From: Flavobacterium sp. TAB 87
GTDB taxonomy: Bacteria > Bacteroidota > Bacteroidia > Flavobacteriales > Flavobacteriaceae
Direction of reading: 5' to 3'
Length of the DNA: 64,000 bases
Assembly: GCF_001529295.1 (NCBI RefSeq)
Contig: NZ_LLWK01000026.1
Location: forward strand, 1 to 64,000
The notes beneath the pieces were generated by a model. The model was not told the DNA's origin, made no database searches, and saw only the letters and a list, made by a program, of their open reading frames with translations. Below are positions 1 to 7,033 of this stretch, piece after piece (the first letter of the stretch is position 1; each line of letters begins with the position of its first letter). Both the position numbers and the translations under genes were made by a program.

Positions 1-97
1 GCAGTTTTTAATAGTTGTCAGCCATCACCCACTAAACGAATACGATCGCAATGTGGTACGACACATTCAATCCACTTTAAATCAACAACTTGCTTAA
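1..97 (+). CDS. C-terminal end of an unidentified phage protein (partial)
   Basis: An open frame enters from the left edge and ends at a TAA at 95-97, giving the last 31 residues of a protein that finishes NQQLA. It is followed two bases later by the next start codon, as expected in a packed phage early operon. Too little is present to name a family. Confidence 0.45.
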   Translation, partial: QFLIVVSHHPLNEYDRNVVRHIQSTLNQQLA

Positions 98-99
98 TT

Positions 100-243
100 A
101 TGACACTCAATAAAAAAAAGCCAAAGCCACCTGAACTCTCAGAAACTTTAGCCGAAATGAACTACCGCCAAAAACAAGAAGCCAAAGAGCTCGCAGCAAA
201 ATTTAAAAACATCAAACCCACTAAATATCTTTTAAAATGCTAA
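100..243 (+). CDS. Small basic phage protein, 47 aa
   Basis: ATG at 100 begins two bases after the preceding stop, and the stop overlaps the start of the next gene. The product is short, Lys-rich and mostly helical by composition (starts MTLNKKKPKPPELSE), with no membrane segment. I do not recognise the family. It is supported by its position in a tightly packed rightward run of genes rather than by any motif. Confidence 0.5.
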   Translation: MTLNKKKPKPPELSETLAEMNYRQKQEAKELAAKFKNIKPTKYLLKC

Positions 244-569
244 AAATATATATCGCAGGCAAAGTAACAGGATTACCAGAAAATGAAGTTTTCTCAAAAT
301 TCCACAACACCGAAATCCTTTTGGCTTTAGCCGACTTTAAAGGAGTCAATCCAATTAAGGTAGTGAACAATGTCAAATGCGAATGGAGCGTCGCAATGCG
401 CCTTTGTATTGTCGCATTAATGCAATGTGATGCCGTTTTGTTGCTGCCGTGTTTTATTGGCAGTAACGGCGCACTAATCGAGTCAGAATTGGCACACCAT
501 ATTAAAATGCCTGTATTCTATAACCTTAAAGATTTAAAAGAATGGAGAAACACGTTAGCTACAAAGTAA
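237..569 (+). CDS. DUF4406-type protein (nucleoside 2-deoxyribosyltransferase-like fold)
   Basis: The N-terminus reads KIYIAGKVTGLPENEV, the typical opening of DUF4406 proteins, followed by a VNPIKV stretch, a CDAVLLLPCFIGSNGA segment matching the usual 'D.v.lLpgW..S.GA..E' region, and a C-terminal 'A...K.PVFY'. Proteins of this family are common in phages and have a deoxyribosyltransferase-like Rossmann fold; their substrate is not settled. At 110 aa the length is normal. The start overlaps the previous gene and the stop overlaps the next, consistent with one early operon. Confidence 0.8.
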   Translation: MLKIYIAGKVTGLPENEVFSKFHNTEILLALADFKGVNPIKVVNNVKCEWSVAMRLCIVALMQCDAVLLLPCFIGSNGALIESELAHHIKMPVFYNLKDLKEWRNTLATK

Positions 570-970
570 CCTTCAAGGAAACAGCCGACGAATGGCTTTT
601 CCAGTACCGCGAATGCGATCGAGTAATTCACGCCTTTTTTAACATCAAAGGAAAACGAGTTTTAAAGCTGTTGCAAGCCGTTCAGTTTCCCGGTACCATC
701 GATGACATGGAAAAATGGTCGCAGTATAAAAAAGTAGTCACTATAGAATTGGTCATAAACGACTATTCGTTCGAAACCTTTTGGACAAAGTACAATTTGA
801 AAGTCAAAAAAGAAGCTTCGCAAAAAGTGTACGACAAATTAAATCTGGTCGAAAAAATTAAGTGTTTCAACGCTCTCAAAAAGTACGATGAATTTTTAGC
901 CAAAACAGGTCAAGCCAAAGCGCACTTAGTAACGTGGCTCAATCAAAAACGATTTAATGATGAGTATTAA
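542..970 (+). CDS. Hypothetical phage protein, 142 aa
   Basis: A soluble, Lys/Phe-rich protein with no visible signal peptide or membrane segment. The C-terminal half is helical and basic (residues about 90-142, ending LNQKRFNDEY), which could suit nucleic-acid binding, but I see no defined motif. Its start overlaps the DUF4406 gene by 28 bases, so it belongs to the same operon. The stop codon at 968-970 is followed one base later by the attC-like palindrome starting at 972, so this gene sits directly against the inserted cassette. Confidence 0.65.
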   Translation: MEKHVSYKVTFKETADEWLFQYRECDRVIHAFFNIKGKRVLKLLQAVQFPGTIDDMEKWSQYKKVVTIELVINDYSFETFWTKYNLKVKKEASQKVYDKLNLVEKIKCFNALKKYDEFLAKTGQAKAHLVTWLNQKRFNDEY

Positions 971-971
971 C

Positions 972-1111
972 CGATTATAACGTTTCGCAGTTACACGAAC
1001 GGTTGGGATAAAAATTCCCAATCTTTCGATTTGTTACCCAAACATTCGGATAGTCCAAATGTTTAAATTAATCACGAATCCCCAACTGGCGTGTAACTGC
1101 TGTTATGTGAG
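972..1111. repeat. attC-like imperfect palindrome, left cassette boundary
   Basis: Outer boxes ATAAC (977-981) and GTTAT (1102-1106) pair perfectly. The inner arm 988-997 (CAGTTACACG) pairs over 10 bp with 1090-1099, and 1000-1007 pairs with 1081-1088 at 7 of 8. Two smaller hairpins fill the centre (1003-1008 with 1016-1021; 1040-1050 with 1054-1064, one mismatch). The layout, paired outer boxes plus inner arms around a variable centre over about 130 bp, is that of a long integron attC site. The first ten bases (972-981) are the exact reverse complement of 1485-1494, at the far side of the neighbouring gene. Confidence 0.65.
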
Positions 1112-1485
1112 GTTGTGGGTTTCAAAACTAAATTTATTATGAAACAATTATTTAAAAGTGAAGTAAAATTAAGAAATGAAATTTTTGATAGAACTCCTAT
1201 TGCTGTTATCGAAAAGGAGTTTATAATTTCTTTTTTCAAAGAGTTACCAATTGAAGATTTAAAAAGACTTGTAAATTATGAAATTTTAAATCCGACACAA
1301 GAAAATATTAGAACAGAACCAAGAGTAAAAGAAAAATTTAGGCAATTAGCTTATGAAAATTGTATTGAATTACGATGTGAGTTATGGTTAGATAATAGCA
1401 TTAACGATTTGTCTTTAGGGCAGATTTCGTAACAATCTCACATAACTCAAGGCTTGGCGATCGTTTTAATGTCGCCAAACCAAAG
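1103..1485 (+). mobile_element. Putative integron-style gene cassette
   Basis: If recombination occurs between G and TT of the GTTAT boxes, the mobile unit is 1103-1485: one promoter-poor gene plus one attC-like site downstream of it. The cassette's own ends match each other as reverse complements (1102-1116 versus 1432-1446, 14 of 15). The sequence outside it forms a second matching pair (972-981 versus 1485-1494, 10 of 10). That nested pattern is what insertion of a circular cassette into an empty palindromic site leaves behind. No integrase is visible in the window, so the mechanism is inferred. Confidence 0.55.
1139..1432 (+). CDS. Cassette-borne hypothetical protein, 97 aa
   Basis: The ATG at 1139 is preferred; a GTG at 1115 would add eight residues but lies within the boundary repeat. 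The product is charged and helical (starts MKQLFKSEVKLRNEIFD), with no membrane segment or recognised motif. It is AT-richer than the flanking phage genes and stands alone between two palindromes. The last codons run directly into the right boundary repeat, as in integron cassettes where the attC follows the gene closely. Function unknown. Confidence 0.6.
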   Translation: MKQLFKSEVKLRNEIFDRTPIAVIEKEFIISFFKELPIEDLKRLVNYEILNPTQENIRTEPRVKEKFRQLAYENCIELRCELWLDNSINDLSLGQIS

Positions 1486-1494
1486 TTATAATCG
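1437..1494. repeat. attC-like imperfect palindrome, right cassette boundary
   Basis: A compact site: ATAACT (1442-1447) pairs with AGTTAT (1484-1489), and TTGGCGA (1454-1460) pairs with TCGCCAA (1472-1478), around an 11-base loop. It lies a few bases after the stop of the cassette gene. Its last ten bases (1485-1494) are the exact reverse complement of the start of the left site (972-981). Confidence 0.6.
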
Positions 1495-1521
1495 ATTTAT
1501 GAAATTTAAAAAACAGTACAA

Positions 1522-1659
1522 ATGAAAGATAAAAATTTAGCAGAACTAGAACGTGAAGCGGAATATTTTCAAGAATTAGCCAAGAAAGTAAAATTGAGCT
1601 GGCAAAAGAGTCGAAACAAACAAACTCATTTAACACCCAAAAAGAAGAAACGAAAATGA
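1522..1659 (+). CDS. Small basic phage protein, 45 aa
   Basis: ATG at 1522, stop at 1657-1659, sharing an ATGA overlap with the next gene. The product has an acidic, helical first half and a very basic tail (ends KKKKRK). It resembles the 47-aa product at 100-243 in size and charge but not in sequence. No motif is recognised; the stop/start overlap with a solid downstream gene is the main support. Confidence 0.5.
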   Translation: MKDKNLAELEREAEYFQELAKKVKLSWQKSRNKQTHLTPKKKKRK

Positions 1660-2192
1660 TACTAGGATTTAGCACACACATCAATCGAAAGCCAACGCTT
1701 TTTACCAATAAAATTGTTAAAGCTATTTGGCAACTTTTTCCAAACCAAATGAATGAATTAGCCCATTCACAAGCCTTTCCAGATTTTTACGTTTACGAAG
1801 AGATTTCAATATTTGAACAGGAAAAATTAAACCCCAAACTCCACACCATACGTGAAGACAAAACCAACCGATGGAAAGCAGGAATGAAGATTGATTTCTT
1901 TATCAATTGCCGTCAAAAAAATATGTTCCGGTTTGCTCCGGTTCTGCCAGTGGTCGGCATTCAAAAAGTAGAGATAAAGTGGTTCGAGCTTTTCGGAAAG
2001 AAGTTGGTAAGAATATTTATTAATGACCACAGTTTTGGATCAGTCAAATTTGACGACTCCAATTTAATAGTTACGGGCGAAGTACTAGCACTCGCCCACA
2101 ATGATGGCTTCAATACCATAACCGAATTCTTTGATTACTTCAACGAAGATTTTAAAGGAAAACTTATCCACTGGACGGATATGAGTTATTAA
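1656..2192 (+). CDS. Phage protein with possible ASCH/PUA-like core, 178 aa
   Basis: Residues about 62-80 (KLHTIREDKTNRWKAGMKI) contain an H-T-I-R...R-W..G pattern of the kind seen in ASCH/PUA-like beta-barrel domains, and a beta-rich stretch follows (VGIQKVEIKWFELFGKKLVRIFIND). ASCH-like domains bind RNA or modified nucleotides in other systems; a role here is not shown. No signal or membrane segment. It closes the operon that starts left of the window. The domain call is tentative. Confidence 0.6.
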   Translation: MILGFSTHINRKPTLFTNKIVKAIWQLFPNQMNELAHSQAFPDFYVYEEISIFEQEKLNPKLHTIREDKTNRWKAGMKIDFFINCRQKNMFRFAPVLPVVGIQKVEIKWFELFGKKLVRIFINDHSFGSVKFDDSNLIVTGEVLALAHNDGFNTITEFFDYFNEDFKGKLIHWTDMSY

Positions 2193-2231
2193 TAATAAGT
2201 TTCAGTAATTATTATATACAAAGTAACCAAA

Positions 2232-2262
2232 TTTTAGAACAGCATTAGAATCTCTAAATTTG
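2232..2262 (+). promoter_or_regulatory. Bacteroidota-type promoter before the 94-aa gene
   Basis: A perfect TAnnTTTG (-7) element, TAAATTTG, lies at 2255-2262, 19 bases before the ATG at 2282. A TTTAG at 2233-2237 lies 17 bases upstream in the -33 position. This suggests the small gene is transcribed on its own. Confidence 0.5.
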
Positions 2263-2281
2263 TAGATTAAACAACATAAAT

Positions 2282-2566
2282 ATGAAATTAGAGATTAGAA
2301 AAGAGGATTATTTCAAGAGATTTGAAAATGAATTGCAAAACATTATTGAGGAAAAATTAAAGGAAATTCTTGAAGAAAGGTATTTGAAAAATGCACTTAT
2401 TATATTAAATATTTTAAAGCCAGAAGACAGCATTGGTTATTTGGATGACACTGTTCTTGTTTATGGTTATGATTTACGGATACACGTTAATTTTACAGAA
2501 GACTCAAGCTTAAAATTAATTACACAAAAAATAACCACATTTATGAACAGGGTTAATAAACGATAG
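2282..2566 (+). CDS. Hypothetical protein, 94 aa
   Basis: A strongly charged N-terminal helix (residues 1-50, many Glu/Lys) is followed by a short beta-type region (SIGYLDDTVLVYGYDLRIHVNF). No membrane segment or recognised motif. It has its own TAAATTTG promoter element and stands apart from the genes on either side by about 90 and 48 bases, which fits a self-contained accessory (moron-like) gene in the prophage. Confidence 0.6.
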   Translation: MKLEIRKEDYFKRFENELQNIIEEKLKEILEERYLKNALIILNILKPEDSIGYLDDTVLVYGYDLRIHVNFTEDSSLKLITQKITTFMNRVNKR

Positions 2567-2582
2567 TTTCTATAAAAATTAT

Positions 2583-2590
2583 TACATTTG
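2583..2590 (+). promoter_or_regulatory. -7 promoter element before the 74-aa gene
   Basis: TACATTTG matches the Bacteroidota TAnnTTTG consensus exactly and lies 24 bases before the ATG at 2615. I see no good -33 element at the usual spacing, so this is weaker than the preceding promoter. Confidence 0.35.
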
Positions 2591-2614
2591 AAATTAACTT
2601 AATAAAGAATTGTA

Positions 2615-2839
2615 ATGAAAAATATTTACGAATTAAAATTGATGGAAGAGACGTTCCAAGACAGAGAGCAGTACAGTCAAAGTGCATTGTCCGTGAGAAG
2701 AGTTCCTGGTGGTTGGATTTTTACAGACTTTGAAGATAGTCCAGAAGACAATGCGACACAGGCAAGACTTAGCTCTGTTTTCGTTCCGTATAATGAAGAG
2801 TTTCATCCGTCAACCGACAAAAGAGATGAAGGATTTTAA
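2615..2839 (+). CDS. Hypothetical protein, 74 aa
   Basis: A small acidic soluble protein. The middle (RRVPGGWIFTDF) looks like a beta hairpin around a PGGW turn, and the tail is acidic and Pro-rich. No recognised family or membrane segment. It follows an exact -7 element and precedes the lipoprotein gene by 36 bases. Confidence 0.6.
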   Translation: MKNIYELKLMEETFQDREQYSQSALSVRRVPGGWIFTDFEDSPEDNATQARLSSVFVPYNEEFHPSTDKRDEGF

Positions 2840-2875
2840 AAACTTAAAACTATAAATTTAAAGACATAAAAAAAA

Positions 2876-3250
2876 ATGAAGAAAGCACTATTATTTTTAT
2901 CACTATTTATTATGCTATCCTGTAGCAAAGAAAGTAAGGTCAAGGAGGTAGCCGCATTCGAGTTTAATAACACATGGTATTGGGTTATTCAATATGAAAA
3001 TGGCGCATCAAAGCAAGATGTAGAACATTACGTTAGTAAGTGGGCAAACCCAAATCAAACAAGTCATTTCTTTATATATGATAAATCAATTGACCTATCC
3101 GTTTTTAAAGACAAGGCATTTAATTTTAATACGTTTGCACAAACGGTTTTGGCTAACAAACCACAATACGGATATTACAAAATGCCTCCTGATACTAAAC
3201 TTAACAATGACGCTATTTGGCTTTTAGAACAATCCCAAAAACAAAACTAA
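2876..3250 (+). CDS. Predicted lipoprotein, 124 aa
   Basis: The N-terminus is a lipoprotein signal: KK, a hydrophobic stretch (ALLFLSLFIML) and lipobox LSC with Cys at residue 16, followed by Ser-Lys-Glu. The mature part is about 108 residues with aromatic-rich strands (NNTWYWVIQYENG) and no recognised domain. A strong terminator follows, so this is the end of a small transcription unit. Envelope-targeted lipoproteins in prophage accessory regions can act in superinfection exclusion or lysogenic conversion; nothing in the sequence proves that here. Confidence 0.65.
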   Translation: MKKALLFLSLFIMLSCSKESKVKEVAAFEFNNTWYWVIQYENGASKQDVEHYVSKWANPNQTSHFFIYDKSIDLSVFKDKAFNFNTFAQTVLANKPQYGYYKMPPDTKLNNDAIWLLEQSQKQN

Positions 3251-3257
3251 TACCACG

Positions 3258-3287
3258 AAAAAGCCCACCTAAAAAGTGGGCTTTTTT
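3258..3287 (+). terminator. Rho-independent terminator after the lipoprotein gene
   Basis: Perfect inverted repeat AAAAAGCCCAC / GTGGGCTTTTT with a 7-base loop, ending in a run of six T. It isolates the accessory genes from the regulator-like gene at 3317. Confidence 0.85.
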
Positions 3288-3304
3288 ATTGTTAAAAAGT
3301 TTTC

Positions 3305-3312
3305 TATTTTTG
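3305..3312 (+). promoter_or_regulatory. -7 promoter element before the 72-aa gene
   Basis: TATTTTTG is an exact TAnnTTTG match and ends five bases before the ATG at 3317, which would give a leaderless or nearly leaderless transcript. The nearest TTG upstream (3289-3291) is only 13 bases away, shorter than the usual spacing. Confidence 0.35.
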
Positions 3313-3316
3313 TCTT

Positions 3317-3535
3317 ATGACTCGCAAAGAACGCCTTACTGAAAGAAACAACCAAGTACGTAAAATGTTCTACGAATTGCACGGCAAACATAAAGAATGG
3401 CGTGTAGATGCTATCATTGATAAAGTAGGCGAAAAAATGTTTTTAGCCTCCCGCACGGTAGAAGCTATCCTTAATTACGAAGGAATCTATGGCGATGCAC
3501 CCGCACCAAAATCACAGCTTCAGTTGTCGCTTTAA
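3317..3535 (+). CDS. Small phage HTH-like protein, 72 aa
   Basis: Residues about 25-50 (KEWRVDAIIDKVGEKMFLASRTVEAIL) read like a short helix-turn-helix: a helix, the turn 'FLASRTVEAI', and a recognition helix. Proteins of this type are frequent between the early and packaging modules of Bacteroidota phages. It is convergent with the head operon, whose last gene stops 19 bases downstream on the other strand. A regulatory role is inferred from the HTH shape only. Confidence 0.6.
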   Translation: MTRKERLTERNNQVRKMFYELHGKHKEWRVDAIIDKVGEKMFLASRTVEAILNYEGIYGDAPAPKSQLQLSL

Positions 3536-3553
3536 AATACTTTTAAAACATAT

Positions 3554-4342
3554 TTAAACGGGGAAGTTTTTAGCATTCGTTTCCGCTTCTTTTACCTGCT
3601 CAGTAGTCATTGTGCTTTCATAAGGCATTTCTCCAAACACTTTTCCGCTCAAGGCGGCATTATCTTTAAAAACTCCCTTTATAGCAATTTCAGGCACTAA
3701 GGCTGCTGGTTCCTCATCCGTTTGCTCAAGGCTGCAACGACAACCCCAATCAAGTGGTACATTGTGCGTTTTCCAAAATGCGTGGTTCATAGGCAATATC
3801 AAGCCGTCAAGCTCTTTGTGCTTTTCTCGTGTACGGGCATCGTTAACCGCATTGTATCTTAGGTTTGGGTATAAGTCCGCATCAGCTTCAAAACCTTTCC
3901 ATTGCTCCACACTATTAGCAGTGGCTACCGTATGGTGGTATTCGGTTTTTAACCAGCGTTGGTTATACTCAACATTCAGTTCCGCTGCCTTTTTATTAAA
4001 TTCTGACCAGGGCACAACAGCACCATCTAGCGTAAGTGCTTCTTCGAGTTGTGTTCTAAAACTCGTTTCCTTAAATGCCGAAAAAGTAGCGATATCGTCT
4101 TTTAATGCTTTCGCTAAGTCAGCGTCGTAAAATTCAGATTCGCCATTGTAGCCTAATTCAAAACCCTCTGAAAAATACGTGTTGTAATAACCCCACAATG
4201 CTTTTTTGTTTGCTTCAGAAACGTTCCTATCATCAAATAATTGTCTAAAATAAACTTCTAAAAGCCTGCTTAAAATATCGTCTTGTTTGTCCAGTTGTAT
4301 CACATTGTGATCAACATCACAACATTGGGAACGATAATACAA
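3554..4342 (-). CDS. Mu gpF-like minor head protein (phage head morphogenesis)
   Basis: The core of PF04233-type proteins is visible at about residues 165-215: YNAVNDARTREKHKELDG, then W..HN.PLDWGCRC, with the conserved R-x-x-H and the Cys pair. In Mu and SPP1-like phages these proteins sit in the procapsid near the portal and aid assembly or DNA ejection. It is the last gene of the leftward operon and follows the portal gene by 11 bases, the usual order. The 262-aa length suits the short version of the family. Confidence 0.85.
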   Translation of the reverse strand: MYYRSQCCDVDHNVIQLDKQDDILSRLLEVYFRQLFDDRNVSEANKKALWGYYNTYFSEGFELGYNGESEFYDADLAKALKDDIATFSAFKETSFRTQLEEALTLDGAVVPWSEFNKKAAELNVEYNQRWLKTEYHHTVATANSVEQWKGFEADADLYPNLRYNAVNDARTREKHKELDGLILPMNHAFWKTHNVPLDWGCRCSLEQTDEEPAALVPEIAIKGVFKDNAALSGKVFGEMPYESTMTTEQVKEAETNAKNFPV

Positions 4343-4353
4343 TTTAAGCAGGC

Positions 4354-5625
4354 TTAAGGCTTTTTTCCGTTGTCGGGTTTTTTAGTTCCGTCTTCGGTGG
4401 TTTGGGCTATTGGCATCGACTCGATTTCTACACCGTACACTTCCTCCACATACTGCTGTTTCAAAACGTAACCATTGCTCATCAATTGGCTATCGATTTT
4501 AATTTGCTTTTCAGGGTCTTTGGTTTTTTCAATCGTGATTTTGGCATTGTCAGGAATCGAATAACCCAACTTGCGCATAGCTGGAACCAATCGCTTATTC
4601 AAGAATGAAAGCATTTTCTTTTTATCACTTTTAACAACTTCTTCTAGCGTGTTTTCGTGTACGTTTCCTTGCGCTTTGCTTGCTCCATTCTCAGTAGTCA
4701 TGGTTTGGTGCAAAATCAGTTTAGACAACTCTTTGTCTAGGGCTTGAATTTTCATGTAGAAAACGTTAAACGAATCTGCTTTGCTGTTTTCTTTAATATC
4801 AATTTCAGTACCTATAGGGAATACTCCATACGGTGCGCTTCCCATTTCTTCCAGCCAACCCGCCACTTCGTTTTTAACCGTTTCGCTCTGACTCGCTACT
4901 TTGGCGATGCGAATAGGCACACCAAACAATTCTTCAAACTCATCCCAAGAGCCCCAAGAGTGGCGTTTTAGAATCGTGTAAACCGCTGCCTTTTCTAATA
5001 TTCCTATGTTGCTGTAGAATTTAGCATAAAGCAATATATCGTCAACCTCAGACACGTCCAGACCTTTGTTCCCGTTAATGTCATACAATAATATCTTTTG
5101 TCCTGGTACTAGCAAACCGCGGTCAATCAATTCGACTTCCTTGATGTTTCCTTTCTCAAAATCCTTAATCCATAAATAGGCTTCGCCTTTAAAGGTGGTT
5201 TTATGTGCTTCTTCTAAAACATAGTCAAACCATTCCTGATCTTCAATAAAATTAGTAAGATTGTCATCCTTAATCCCGTCAATAGAAAATATAAAATCTT
5301 CGTTAATCGTTCTCAATGTTCTATCTTCAGTAACCGCGGTCAAGTGTCCGTCAAGCAATATATCGTCATAGACTTCTTGCATCGGCCAAAAGCGAGGAAT
5401 ATCACTTTGATAATACGCATAACGTGCCGCCTGCCAGTCGTTAATTTCCTTACGCCATAACCTACGTTGACGGCGAATTACATCGACCATCAAATTAGTT
5501 ATTTTAGTAATGTCTCCAGCATCGGCACTCGATAGGTTTACCTTTTTTGCTATGGCGTTACCGGATAGGCTTACGGTGCTCACGCGCTTTTGTGCGCTTG
5601 CAATGTTTTTATTTCTTGAGCTCAT
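4354..5625 (-). CDS. Portal protein, Mu gp29-like (DUF935)
   Basis: A 423-aa protein with features of gp29-like portals: an N-terminal helical region with RRQRRLWRKEINDWQ, an ALDKELSKLILHQTMTTENG stretch matching the conserved family segment, then SKAQGNVH, and a C-terminal helical 'crown' region. The portal forms the dodecameric DNA channel at one capsid vertex. It starts next to the gpG-like gene stop and precedes the gpF-like gene, as in Mu (29-30). Confidence 0.85.
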   Translation of the reverse strand: MSSRNKNIASAQKRVSTVSLSGNAIAKKVNLSSADAGDITKITNLMVDVIRRQRRLWRKEINDWQAARYAYYQSDIPRFWPMQEVYDDILLDGHLTAVTEDRTLRTINEDFIFSIDGIKDDNLTNFIEDQEWFDYVLEEAHKTTFKGEAYLWIKDFEKGNIKEVELIDRGLLVPGQKILLYDINGNKGLDVSEVDDILLYAKFYSNIGILEKAAVYTILKRHSWGSWDEFEELFGVPIRIAKVASQSETVKNEVAGWLEEMGSAPYGVFPIGTEIDIKENSKADSFNVFYMKIQALDKELSKLILHQTMTTENGASKAQGNVHENTLEEVVKSDKKKMLSFLNKRLVPAMRKLGYSIPDNAKITIEKTKDPEKQIKIDSQLMSNGYVLKQQYVEEVYGVEIESMPIAQTTEDGTKKPDNGKKP

Positions 5626-5626
5626 T

Positions 5627-6124
5627 TTATCGTAATATTAAGTCTAATTCTCTTTTTATTTTGTCGGCAATTTGCCTGTTCAAATACGCTGATTTACCAA
5701 TAAATTGACGTTTGGGCATATCATCAAGTCCTTCATTATGGCGTTTTGCATAGCCTTTATAAGTTCTAAAAACCACTCTATTACTGCCTTTGCTCACCTG
5801 ATATTTAAAGGAGTTTTTTAGTTTGTCGCCACCCGTATTAAAGCCTACTAAAACGGCTCTATCTGCGGTTCTGCTCCCAAAACGGTTTAAGCTTCCTGAT
5901 CTTCCCACGCGGTTGGTTCTGTAGCGGGTCGAGTCTATTCCCATTTTGTCAACGGTTTTACGTTCCTGCCATTTTTCAAGGCCAGTATCAGTAAAGCCCT
6001 GGTCTCTAAAGTTTTTTGTAATAAACTTTTTGCCCTCAACACCTATCACTCGCAAAGCTTTATCTGGTATCTCCTTTGAAGCTCGAATAAGCAATTTTTG
6101 CAAATCGCTTAAGCTACCAGCCAT
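5627..6124 (-). CDS. Phage virion morphogenesis protein, Mu gpG-like
   Basis: Residues 35-60 (FRDQGFTDTGLEKWQERK) match the opening of the virion morphogenesis family, where a 'F...G......W..R' pattern is typical, and a later YAKRHNEGLD..PKRQFIG segment matches its conserved 'H..G.....R.F' end. The family is linked to head completion and tail attachment. It overlaps the preceding gene by 11 bases and ends one base before the portal start. Confidence 0.82.
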   Translation of the reverse strand: MAGSLSDLQKLLIRASKEIPDKALRVIGVEGKKFITKNFRDQGFTDTGLEKWQERKTVDKMGIDSTRYRTNRVGRSGSLNRFGSRTADRAVLVGFNTGGDKLKNSFKYQVSKGSNRVVFRTYKGYAKRHNEGLDDMPKRQFIGKSAYLNRQIADKIKRELDLILR

Positions 6125-6545
6125 TAGTATATGTTTTTCGGCTGCCTAGTTTCATAAATGGAACTTCGCTATCCGGTATTCCGTCGCCATCGCTATCCAT
6201 AAGCTTAGGAGGTAAGTCAGGTTTAATTTTGCCGCTTGACACTTTCTCAAGCCATAGCATTGCTTCGTCATAGCGTAGCTTTGCCATTTCGTTAATTTGC
6301 TTCGTTCTGCGGGCGTAAATTTCAAAAAGCACAATTCCCTTCAGGTGCTTTAATACCGTTAAATTGCGGTCGGTTGCAGTGGCGTTAAAAATGGCAAGCG
6401 TATCAAAGTATTGAAATAGATAGCCTTTCATTACATCAATACTTTCGGCAATAATATCTGTAACAATAGCGTCATCATTGTTAATGATTTTATTAATTAT
6501 TTCGTCTAACCCTACGGTTTTTAATTCTGATTTTTCTAAAAACAT
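6114..6545 (-). CDS. gp36-like head completion/connector protein (DUF1320-type)
   Basis: A 143-aa mostly helical protein whose position between the gp37-like and gpG-like genes and whose length match Mu gp36 relatives. The last third carries DSDGDGIPDSE (about residues 117-127), a classic EF-hand/thrombospondin-type calcium loop, followed by a basic tail ending TYTNGW. The calcium-like loop is unusual for this family as far as I know. Family call rests on position, length and general helical pattern. Confidence 0.65.
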   Translation of the reverse strand: MFLEKSELKTVGLDEIINKIINNDDAIVTDIIAESIDVMKGYLFQYFDTLAIFNATATDRNLTVLKHLKGIVLFEIYARRTKQINEMAKLRYDEAMLWLEKVSSGKIKPDLPPKLMDSDGDGIPDSEVPFMKLGSRKTYTNGW

Positions 6546-6547
6546 GT

Positions 6548-7033
6548 TTATGGTATTTGTGTTTGAAAGCCTATTTTTTGTTTGCTATACTTTGGATTAA
6601 CGAGTCTGTAAATACTCGTTGAAAATGATATTTTATAACTCATCATTTCGCCTTCCATATCTAAAGCTTCCTCATCTGTTAAATCAAGTGGCTTAAACGA
6701 AATTCCTCGGAGCTCCTGCAACTTTTCAACGATAGAATCTATAACGTCAATTTCAATTAGTCCGTCCTGCTCATCTGTTGTGCCGTTAAACTGATTCATC
6801 CAGCCGTCCTTACAACAAAAAACAATGTCCACCGTTGCACGTCCTTCTTGCTTTTGTTCCACCATCATTCCCCAGCGTATCGATTTTATTTCAATTAAAG
6901 CCGCAGTAAAATAAGAAGGGAAATTTTCTTTAGGATTAGCAAATTGCCTGCGCTGTAAATCGACCAATTCTAAAGTGGGCAAAGTGGATAAAGCTTCTTT
7001 AATTGTTATAAATAGTTCTTTGCGTGGTGTCAT
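6548..7033 (-). CDS. gp37-like tail terminator/connector candidate, 161 aa
   Basis: A soluble alpha/beta protein starting MTPRKELFITIKEAL. Its size, its position between the terminase and gp36-like genes, and its beta-rich middle (RATVDIVFCCKDGWMNQF) fit the tail-completion proteins encoded there in Mu-like phages. Start overlaps the terminase stop by 4 bases (ATGA-type). No catalytic motif. Function by position only. Confidence 0.55.
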   Translation of the reverse strand: MTPRKELFITIKEALSTLPTLELVDLQRRQFANPKENFPSYFTAALIEIKSIRWGMMVEQKQEGRATVDIVFCCKDGWMNQFNGTTDEQDGLIEIDVIDSIVEKLQELRGISFKPLDLTDEEALDMEGEMMSYKISFSTSIYRLVNPKYSKQKIGFQTQIP

